A DNA stretch of 10,652 nucleotides from Chitinivibrionales bacterium. GTDB lineage: Bacteria; Fibrobacterota; Chitinivibrionia; Chitinivibrionales; JANQEN01. The notes under the pieces are model-generated. The model did not search any database, had not been told where the DNA came from, and worked only from the letters and a program-made list of their open reading frames with translations. This document shows, one piece after another, positions 1-6,002 of this stretch (position 1 is the stretch's first letter; each line of letters begins with the position of its first letter). The stretch covers positions 1-10,652 of the forward strand of contig JAUVGS010000026.1 in assembly GCA_030593665.1 (NCBI GenBank), read 5' to 3'. The translations under genes and the position numbers were made by a program.

Positions 1-108
1 ACGCCTTTCTTAATCGAATCGTAGATTGTAGCTTCCGTTACCACGGCATGGCTGATCAATTCCAAATCGTTTCTCAAGTTCATCTAATGTACGGGGGTAA
101 TCCTCCAT
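1..108 (-). pseudogene. Transposase remnant(s) at the window edge
   Basis: Reading the minus strand from an ATG at 108, a 32-codon frame starts MEDYPRTLDELEKRFG and soon reaches D-Q-P-C-R. This resembles the N-terminus of ISXO2/IS1595-type transposases (typically xYPRTLxEFExRFxTEEACREYL, ahead of a zinc ribbon). It stops at 10-12 without any zinc ribbon or catalytic domain. A second minus frame from an ATG at 83 runs off the edge and contains SHAVVTEATIYDS, which resembles the xVTxAxxHDS stretch of IS5/IS4-type DDE transposases. Both readings use the same DNA, so at most one reflects ancestry along its full length, or the site is a junction of two decayed elements. The family assignments come from memory of the motifs. 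Confidence 0.35.
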
Positions 109-201
109 TTATTGAAACTATATATTGTACCTACAGCAATAAAGTGAATACCCATATACTATTATTGATTCCTTGTAATCAATATTAAATAGTCATATTT
201 T

Positions 202-334
202 GTAACTACTCAGGTGGTGTAACATTCTTAGCGTCATTGCGAGCGCAGCGAAGCAATTTCATCTTTTCGAATGCAGGAGATTGCTTCGCTACGCTCGCAA
301 TGACGCTTTATGCGAAGAATACCTGAGTAGTTAC
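202..334. mobile_element. 133-bp MITE-like element with terminal inverted repeats and 8-bp target duplication
   Basis: The ends are a perfect 14-bp inverted repeat: GTAACTACTCAGGT at 202-215 and its reverse complement ACCTGAGTAGTTAC at 321-334. Immediately outside, CATATTTT occurs at both 194-201 and 335-342, a perfect 8-bp direct repeat, which is the signature of transposition. Inside, a second inverted repeat (231-257 with 280-306) forms most of the element. There is no room for a transposase, so this is a non-autonomous element moved in trans. Ends beginning GTAA and an 8-bp duplication are known features of the IS66 family, so an IS66-type parent is a reasonable inference, not a demonstration. 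Confidence 0.8.
231..306. repeat. Long internal hairpin, GTCATTGCGAGC-type repeat
   Basis: The arm at 231-257 and the reverse complement of 280-306 are 27 nt each with a single mismatch, separated by a 22-nt loop. The sequence is of the GCGTCATTGCGAGCG...AGCGAAGCAAT type that recurs as an intergenic palindrome in many bacterial genomes. It makes up the core of the MITE-like element at 202-334 and would fold into a strong hairpin in RNA from either strand. It is not a clean intrinsic terminator because no T-run follows the arms. Confidence 0.8.
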
Positions 335-382
335 CATATTTTTATCATTCTATCGTTAGAGATAATTGCAAAAGACACCGTA

Positions 383-425
383 ATAGATTCGTCCCGATTT
401 GCAGGACGGGAACCCGGCAATCTAT
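383..425. repeat. Small intergenic palindrome downstream of the Fe-S protein gene
   Basis: An outer pair ATAGATT (383-389) / AATCTAT (419-425) encloses an inner pair CGTCC (390-394) / GGACG (404-408). It lies just past the 3' end of the minus-strand gene at 443-1045 and may protect or end its transcript, but no T-run follows, so a terminator role is not shown. It could equally be a dispersed intergenic repeat. Confidence 0.4.
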
Positions 426-442
426 ACTTTTGCTATTACCTC

Positions 443-1045
443 TTAAACATTTTTCAGACACTTCCGAGTCCACGGACACACATTGATACAAATCCCGCAG
501 ATAGTTGAAGGTATTGATTCTTTCCGGGAAAGCTCTTTACACTTTTTTCTGCACAATGAGGCATCATATAATTCTTCACGGGCTATACCAGCCTGCCAGT
601 TATTGCCGGCAATTGCTTTTGCCGGGCATTGTCGAACACACTCTTCACAGATGCCGCAGTAAGATTTGTTGATCGGCGTAGCGCAGGTCAGTTCTGCATC
701 GGTCAAAACTGTTGTGAACCGTATAGCTGCGCCGAATTGCTTCGTTATTAAGAGGGCTGATTTTCCGATCCAGCCGATGCCTGCACGGGTTGCTACGGTT
801 TTATGTTGAAAAGGCGCAGATATTGTTTGCGGATCGAAATCTTCGGTAGTCGGATCAATGCCGTGACAGGTAAATCCACTCTCTGCGAGAACTGTTGCTG
901 CCGCTTTACATAGCTTTGTAAGGAGCGAGTTAACCCGAAGGTATTCGTTATAATAGTTTGTTGTGGGACCTTTTTCTATTTCATTAATTATATGCGGATT
1001 TAAGGCCGCTGCAATGGAAATTGCGTATGTAAAATCTTTGTGCAC
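443..1045 (-). CDS. QueG-like 4Fe-4S double-cluster protein (short form)
   Basis: A small relative of epoxyqueuosine reductase (QueG), probably a cytoplasmic oxidoreductase or electron-transfer protein. Numbering from the GTG at 1045 (200 residues), the family segment GIGWIGKSALLI lies at 89-100. The first cluster motif CxxCxxCxxxCP has cysteines at 130, 133, 136 and 140; the second group is at 165, 169, 183, 186 and 190 (CGICINVCPW). True QueG is about 350 residues and has a longer N-terminal domain, so a role in queuosine synthesis should not be assumed. The start is uncertain. The GTG has no good ribosome site, while the same frame stays open to 1153 and encodes family-like sequence (ILQQNGASIVGFADITELP). 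No ATG, GTG or TTG occurs there. A GGAG at 1147-1150 sits 5 nt before an ATT codon at 1139-1141, so either ATT initiation or 5' damage is possible. Confidence 0.75.
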   Translation of the reverse strand: MHKDFTYAISIAAALNPHIINEIEKGPTTNYYNEYLRVNSLLTKLCKAAATVLAESGFTCHGIDPTTEDFDPQTISAPFQHKTVATRAGIGWIGKSALLITKQFGAAIRFTTVLTDAELTCATPINKSYCGICEECVRQCPAKAIAGNNWQAGIAREELYDASLCRKKCKELSRKESIPSTICGICINVCPWTRKCLKNV

Positions 1046-1220
1046 CGGTGAAGGAAGCTCTGTTATATCGGCAAAACCGACAATGCTTGCGCCGTTTTGT
1101 TGAAGAATCGTTGAAATGTTTTCGGAGAGGTTTTCGATAATAAAAACTCCGCGTTATACCAATTTTGAGTTGTGGCGTAGTGAATTAATGGGTGAGAAAG
1201 ATATAATGTCCAACACTCCA

Positions 1221-1254
1221 ATATTCCATTACTCCAGAACATTTAATGGTAATA
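1221..1254. repeat. Imperfect inverted repeat between two minus-strand genes
   Basis: ATATTCCATTA (1221-1231) pairs with TAATGGTAATAT (1244-1254 region) with one inserted base. It lies 3' of the deiminase-like gene, whose stop is at 1295-1297, and could be a weak transcript-end hairpin. The 'xATTCCATTACTCC' wording also looks like a dispersed intergenic repeat. No T-run supports termination. Confidence 0.3.
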
Positions 1255-1294
1255 TACTTTTGGGTGTCATGCCAAAATCGCAGAGTCTTTTGTA

Positions 1295-2989
1295 CTACTT
1301 CACAAAATAAAATCTTCCCTTTATTACACCTTTTGTGAGGGTAAGCGTGTAGTAATACATCCCGGCAGAGACAGGAGTGCCATGATTATCCTCGCCGTTC
1401 CAATAAATTGAAGAGGTATGGCCGGGTGTTGCTATTCTTTTGACTATCTTTCCGGTACTGGTATAAATAGACAGCAATGCGGTTTCGGAAGTATTCAAAG
1501 AAGTAAAGGTAAACGTTACACGCGACAATAACGGCTGAACCACACATCGGCACAACAATGTCCCCATTTTTCCGGGATTGATATCATTACCATCAGTACC
1601 GGTATATTCCCCAAAAAAGGAGTATGGGTCTGCTGCACCGATATAGGGATAATTTTCCGACCGGCCTGCCTGGTCTTCGGCGTGGAGATAATAGGCAATG
1701 GCAACGTCTTTATACTGTGTCGGAATAACCGCGCTGAAAGTATCTCCTGCAACCTTTTCAAACGGCACAGATTGAAAGGTGTTTTGATTGTCAATGTCAT
1801 AAAAAACAACAACCGAATCGTCAATAAGCGCATTTCCGCTATAGGGTTTTATTATCGCTTCAATTAATAAGCCGTCTCCGCTGTCAGTCACGGTATCATG
1901 CAACGGCACATGGTAAACGTAGAGCATGCCCATATCCGGGATACCTTTTGCTCTGCAATGAAGCGCATCATAGGTTTTCCAGGGGTGTGCCGAATTGGTA
2001 AAACCAAGGACTTCATACCCGGGCATTGCCTTCTGATAACTTTCTATCGCGTCATCATCATACTGTGAGCCTGTCCTGGGAACCAGTACTTTGTTATTGA
2101 GAATCAGGGAGTTGGTATAGGGCTGGCCGTTTGGCGTATATACTCTGGAAATCCTGTACGGTGTACCAAATGCCGATGTCTGTTTCCTGAAATAATCAAC
2201 CACCCCTTCCACATCATCATAATCCTGATTATTCTGCGGTACTTCGCGTATTATAATTTTATCAACAGCAAGGAATTTGGACCAGCAGTCAATATGGTCA
2301 AGATTGATATCATTCGCATTGGGATCATCCAATACATGATACCTGGTAATCCCGAGATACTCTTCGAAATAATCATACACCTGCTGCTCCGAATAGTTGG
2401 GATTGTCCCGCCAGATACGATGTGACGATGCTGCAATGCCGCGTCCCTCAGTCATGTAATTCCCTCCTGCAGTGCTTATCGGCATATAGTACATGTCAAC
2501 ATCGAGAAAATCATCAATATACCCGTTTACCTCATTATCCAACGGCCAAAAAGTACAGTTATATTTAAAATCTACCATAGTGATCTCTTCATTTCCATTG
2601 ACAATCCACCATGGACCATAATCACGAGTCCAGTACTCATCGGAAGGGCAATTGATAAAAGTAACACTGTCCATATTCACCCCGCCGCCGCTAAAGGTAT
2701 TCTCCGCACTCTGCTGCTGGCTGCTGCTGACAACGCAGTACACCCTGATATCCTCGGCCATTTCTTTTATCAGTGTCGTGGGAATACCAAGCGGATACCG
2801 TATTAATACTCCCTCCATAGGTTCAAATTCTGCGATGTTACGGATTGGCGTCGGTGGTGGCGCTGATTGAATAGTGTGAGAAATTGAAGTATTTGTGTTA
2901 GCCTCAATGCGAAGCAGTTCAGATCGAGTGATTTGGCTGTTTGTATAGGAAAACAAAAATACGAGACATATAGTGCAGAAACGGACCAT
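1295..2989 (-). CDS. Secreted peptidyl-arginine deiminase-like protein with T9SS-type C-terminal domain
   Basis: 564 residues. Residues 1-19 form a signal peptide (hydrophobic core CTICLVFLFSY). Residues about 45-362 are a PAD_porph/agmatine-deiminase-type domain close in layout to Porphyromonas gingivalis PPAD, which converts protein arginine to citrulline. Matching catalytic positions are visible: W120 and D123 (YWTRDYGPW), H232 and D234 (DHIDCWSKF), N293 (PYTNSLILNN) and C345 (DALHCR). A beta-sandwich follows (about 370-460), as in PPAD. Residues 485-564 form a FlgD-Ig/T9SS type A sorting tail (IYWNGEDNHGTPVSAGMYYY ending RFYFVK). The predicted location is therefore the cell surface or medium. 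The PPAD arginine pair that binds the substrate C-terminal carboxylate (R152/R154) appears replaced by C145 and F147, so specificity probably differs; a small-molecule substrate such as agmatine cannot be excluded. A GGGGGAGG ribosome site precedes the ATG. Confidence 0.87.
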   Translation of the reverse strand: MVRFCTICLVFLFSYTNSQITRSELLRIEANTNTSISHTIQSAPPPTPIRNIAEFEPMEGVLIRYPLGIPTTLIKEMAEDIRVYCVVSSSQQQSAENTFSGGGVNMDSVTFINCPSDEYWTRDYGPWWIVNGNEEITMVDFKYNCTFWPLDNEVNGYIDDFLDVDMYYMPISTAGGNYMTEGRGIAASSHRIWRDNPNYSEQQVYDYFEEYLGITRYHVLDDPNANDINLDHIDCWSKFLAVDKIIIREVPQNNQDYDDVEGVVDYFRKQTSAFGTPYRISRVYTPNGQPYTNSLILNNKVLVPRTGSQYDDDAIESYQKAMPGYEVLGFTNSAHPWKTYDALHCRAKGIPDMGMLYVYHVPLHDTVTDSGDGLLIEAIIKPYSGNALIDDSVVVFYDIDNQNTFQSVPFEKVAGDTFSAVIPTQYKDVAIAYYLHAEDQAGRSENYPYIGAADPYSFFGEYTGTDGNDINPGKMGTLLCRCVVQPLLSRVTFTFTSLNTSETALLSIYTSTGKIVKRIATPGHTSSIYWNGEDNHGTPVSAGMYYYTLTLTKGVIKGRFYFVK

Positions 2990-3121
2990 CTTCCTCCCCC
3001 ATGATGTTATTACAGGTACAATGTGGTTATGGTGTACCTCTATACAATAAAATAGACATTTTTCAGGGGATTTGCTTGAGGATATTTTTCCGTCGGGAAT
3101 TCATCAAGGAAATGTGTTTAT

Positions 3122-3145
3122 AAAAACAGACGGTTTTAATCGTCT
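3122..3145 (-). terminator. Intrinsic terminator of the small membrane-protein gene
   Basis: On the minus strand, AGACG and CGTCT (3145-3141 and 3132-3128) form a stem that a G-T and an A-T pair can extend, followed after one G by five T residues (3126-3122). It lies 33 nt past the stop of the gene at 3179-3451, so that gene is probably transcribed separately from the deiminase-like gene further along the same strand. Confidence 0.6.
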
Positions 3146-3178
3146 TCGCCCTTCCTCCTTCTCCTCAAAAAAGAGTTG

Positions 3179-3451
3179 CTATCGGACGAGGAAAGCTGCT
3201 GCGACGAACATAGCACACACAAGCACACTTACACCCCACAACCGCGTTACAATTTTATAGGTCCGTGCGGACCCGGGATCGATATCCTTCATCTCCTCCG
3301 AATCAAACGGGTCTTCTTTATCGATTCCCTCACTCATGCTCATCTGTTTCCTTTTTAAATTATACCTGAGTATCAGTGCCCAGAAGAACAACATGGAACT
3401 GAGAAGGAAACTTATAGCTGCCAGCAGAATACATAGGTTGATCATGATCAT
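3179..3451 (-). CDS. Small two-helix membrane protein of unknown function
   Basis: 90 residues with two clear hydrophobic segments: about 4-28 (LCILLAAISFLLSSMLFFWALIL) and 69-89 (TRLWGVSVLVCAMFVAAAFLV). Between them is a hydrophilic loop that begins basic (RYNLKRKQ) and becomes acidic (EGIDKEDPFDSEEMKDID). The basic residues after the first helix suggest an N-out/C-out hairpin in the inner membrane. The start is the ATG at 3451; a second ATG two codons later is equally possible, and the ribosome site (TTAGAGA) is weak for both. A terminator follows directly at 3122-3145. I recognise no family. It lies next to a secreted deiminase-like gene but nothing links their functions. Confidence 0.6.
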   Translation of the reverse strand: MIMINLCILLAAISFLLSSMLFFWALILRYNLKRKQMSMSEGIDKEDPFDSEEMKDIDPGSARTYKIVTRLWGVSVLVCAMFVAAAFLVR

Positions 3452-3487
3452 GATATGTCTCTAATTAAAGTTACAATTGTGGTTTGA

Positions 3488-3799
3488 ATAATTGCCGGTA
3501 TTGCTGTTAACGACATCACGGCAATCAATATAATTGATTTTGATATCACTTTAAAATCAATAAAAACAACATCCCAATCGGTTGGTAAAATAATTCTTGA
3601 ATCCGATTTTTACCAACATCCTATCATTAACGATCAATATGAGTTAGATGTGGATAGCCTGGTTTTTCTAATATGGGACTATAAAACAAAACGGGTACTA
3701 TGTAAGGAAACAATTTCGAACGATTCTCAGAAGGAACATTGTAGTAATCGTTATTCATTTTCGTGTGATAGAAAAAAAATTCTGGGATTTTCATTTTGA
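3488..3799 (+). pseudogene. Start-less open frame of 103 codons, unknown
   Basis: After a TGA at 3485-3487 this plus frame stays open to the TGA at 3797-3799, in an AT-rich stretch where stops should be frequent. The translation is protein-like (DSLVFLIWDYKTKRVLCKE, codons about 55-73) but contains no methionine; the only GTG is at 3650 and no ribosome site is evident. It may be the 3' part of a broken gene, a gene using a non-canonical start, or chance. An inverted repeat lies inside it at 3581-3617. I recognise no family. The rest of the gap, 3800-4032, is very AT-rich and I see nothing else in it apart from the ribosome site of the next gene. Confidence 0.3.
3581..3617. repeat. Perfect 10-bp inverted repeat
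   Basis: GTTGGTAAAA at 3581-3590 and TTTTACCAAC at 3608-3617 are exact reverse complements with a 17-nt loop. No T-run follows on either strand. Its place inside an open frame and far from any gene start leaves its role unknown; it could be a protein-binding site or a remnant of a small element. Confidence 0.5.
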
Positions 3800-4032
3800 A
3801 AGCATCGCGCATAAAATATTACAAACCACTCCTTTTCGAAACAAAAAAATTGAAACCTATTATCCGAATATAAAATGAATGTTCATTTACACATATATTT
3901 TTTAAAAATAGTTTTTCTTAACAGTAATACCCCATTCAGGTAAAAAGTGAACACTGAAAATCTTCATTCTTTTTGGCTTTTCACGTTACTTGATTTTATT
4001 TTCCTTTTGTACAAGCACATTACAGGAGTTGG

Positions 4033-5508
4033 ATGATGAAAAATTATATACTTTACTCGATGATTTTATCGCTGTCAACAATACTATTGCTTCGTGCAGA
4101 AACACCTGAAGGATTTTACAAAGTCCTTTTTTCAGATGGGGGTGTGGGACTCAATTCGGTGAATACGTTACCTGCTGCCGATTATCTCAATTATTCCTGG
4201 GAATTTATTGCTCATAATACAATAAATCTTCAAAACGAGGCCATGATTAAAAATGAGTACGACGACAATGGTGTGCTTTTATATCCTGATGGTGAACCTC
4301 GCTTTCAGATATTATATACTAATGGAGGCTATTCCGCAGAGCATGGAACAAGCCTTGGGGAAGAGGGGAGAGAACGGGTGAGAACCTTTTATTATCGTGG
4401 GGGAAGCTACTCAGGTTCCTGTGGCGGTGCTTACATTTCAACTGTTGACAGTAATGTTTACTACAAAATATGGCCAGGATCCATTACCGGATGCGGTGTC
4501 CATTATTCTTTGGTAGGTGGAGACATTCCTGCAGATTCGCCATTACTCAATTACTATGACTATGGCAATGACAATTATATCGAAAATATCGTCCACCACT
4601 ATGGCGGCTATGGAAGTGTTATTCCTCCGGGCACAGAAATCTTACTTATTCATGACAAACCGGAAACCGGCCTGGATGACCAACCAAGCTGCTGGGCCTA
4701 TAAAGACAATGATACCACCGGACGTATTGCTGTTATGACTTCTCACCCTGAAAATGAGTGGGATGGTGAACTCCGTGACTTTATGGCAGCAGTTTTACAG
4801 TATGCGCTGGACGGTTTAGCTCCTCCCAGTACAAAGGGTCCTCTTGCCAAGGGAGTGAAGCGTATCATGAACAAGTCCACCAAGGACGAGGATCCTATAA
4901 ACACAAAAATAGGTGACAAACAATATCACCATTTTATTATTGATTTACCGGAAGGGGCAACAAATCTTGTACTCACGGTGGATGGAGACGACGTGTTTGA
5001 TCTGAACCTTTATGTAAACAAGGACACCTTTGCCTTTGCAAGTCTTGCTGATTTTGCCGATACATCCGACGGTGCTGACAAGGCCATTTCTATTGACACC
5101 GCAGCACCGGGCATCTGGTATGTCGGTGTTGAGTGTGCCACAACTGTCGTTGCGGAGAAGATCAACTTCGGATATCACTACTCCGGACAACTTGAAGTAC
5201 TAAACGGTGTTGAATACACCATCGAAGCTGATTGGGGAAATACCGGTATTATTGCCTCAAATAAGGGACTTTACAATACGAATGTAATTTCTATTACTAC
5301 AAAAAGCAACGCCGTTTTTATAACGGTTACCAATTCGGAACCATATTCGCTGGCAGTACATGATGTAAAAGGCAGACTCTGCCGGGCGTCAAAAACCACC
5401 CTGGGTATCAACAAGTTTACCTGGGAGCCGTCCAGCCCCGGCATGTATATTGTGCGGCTTAAATCAGGGAATGATATAGTAACGAGAAGAGTTACTTTTA
5501 TGCGGTAA
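4033..5508 (+). CDS. Secreted amidotransferase-like protein with PPC domain and T9SS-type tail
   Basis: 491 residues. Residues 1-22 form a signal peptide (YILYSMILSLSTILLLRA). Residues about 25-262 resemble class I glutamine-amidotransferase-like folds of the BPL_N group: a nucleophile-elbow segment GGSYSGSCGGAYIS with C130, and a late SHPE motif with H238 and E240, together giving a plausible Cys-His-Glu triad. Residues about 293-372 match the bacterial pre-peptidase C-terminal (PPC) beta domain (HHFIIDLPEGATNLVLTV...FDLNLYV...GIWYVGVE). The last 65 residues end as a T9SS type A sorting tail (SPGMYIVRLKSGN, VTFMR). This implies an exported enzyme-like protein on the cell surface. Its substrate is unknown; cytoplasmic members of the fold act on amide or biotin chemistry, which need not apply here. 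The ribosome site AGGAG precedes two tandem ATGs (4033 and 4036). Part of the PPC domain is duplicated at 8861-8979. Confidence 0.85.
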   Translation: MMKNYILYSMILSLSTILLLRAETPEGFYKVLFSDGGVGLNSVNTLPAADYLNYSWEFIAHNTINLQNEAMIKNEYDDNGVLLYPDGEPRFQILYTNGGYSAEHGTSLGEEGRERVRTFYYRGGSYSGSCGGAYISTVDSNVYYKIWPGSITGCGVHYSLVGGDIPADSPLLNYYDYGNDNYIENIVHHYGGYGSVIPPGTEILLIHDKPETGLDDQPSCWAYKDNDTTGRIAVMTSHPENEWDGELRDFMAAVLQYALDGLAPPSTKGPLAKGVKRIMNKSTKDEDPINTKIGDKQYHHFIIDLPEGATNLVLTVDGDDVFDLNLYVNKDTFAFASLADFADTSDGADKAISIDTAAPGIWYVGVECATTVVAEKINFGYHYSGQLEVLNGVEYTIEADWGNTGIIASNKGLYNTNVISITTKSNAVFITVTNSEPYSLAVHDVKGRLCRASKTTLGINKFTWEPSSPGMYIVRLKSGNDIVTRRVTFMR

Positions 5509-5580
5509 CTGTCAGAATTGGGTACGCTTTCATTTATGCTTTCCCTTCCACTACAATTTTATTGTTATGAAAAGACTCAA

Positions 5581-5760
5581 CTATATCAATACATTTTTGT
5601 AAAATCGTTTTATGGTCTTATCTGAAGTAACAACCGGGTAGTCATATTTTGTCGCTGTAGCTATAATAACTCTATCAACAGGATCTTTATGTTGCCATTT
5701 TAACTCCAACGCCTTTAGCCAAATATCCAGCTCAATTGGAATAATCTTAATATTTTGTGG
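5581..5760 (-). pseudogene. 3' remnant of a PIN-domain (VapC-like) toxin gene
   Basis: Minus-strand frame with stop TAG at 5581-5583, open for 59 codons to a TAA at 5761-5763. It holds the C-terminal half of a PIN-domain nuclease: WQHKDPVDRVIIATATKYDY, then PVVTSDKTIKRFY. This matches the common HxDPxDRxIxATA...LLTxD pattern, including the conserved acidic residues. The N-terminal half, with the first metal-binding aspartate and any start codon, is missing, and no antitoxin gene is adjacent. It is therefore a dead fragment of a toxin-antitoxin locus. I see nothing else convincing between 5509 and 5580 or between 5764 and 6002. Confidence 0.65.
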
Positions 5761-6002
5761 TTATAATTCAATATAAACAAACTTATATCAAGGTCTCAAT
5801 TCATATTATTTATGTCCCACTGAAATCCTATCAAAGCCTCTTGTCATTTCAGGTAACTTGGCTTTCTATAAACTACTAAATTACCACCGTCCCCTGATTT
5901 GCAAGGAGGTTCGGTTCTCTTCGACAAATCCCACGAAGCCATCGAGTGGCGGCCACAATTCTATCGTCAAAAAAATTCCGGATTTGATATTAAAAAAAGT
6001 CC

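Noticed and set aside
281..508. Plus-strand open frame of 75 codons
   Set aside because: It starts inside the MITE hairpin arm, crosses the palindrome at 383-425 and ends antisense to the Fe-S protein gene; its composition is not protein-like.
3627..3812. Minus-strand open frame of 61 codons
   Set aside because: It lies antisense to the longer plus-strand frame at 3488-3799, the nearest AAGGAG is too far from its ATG, and no family is recognisable.
5930..6000. Possible terminator after the 833-residue gene (T-runs at 5969-5976 and 5994-6000 on the minus strand)
   Set aside because: T-runs are present, but no stable stem directly precedes either of them.
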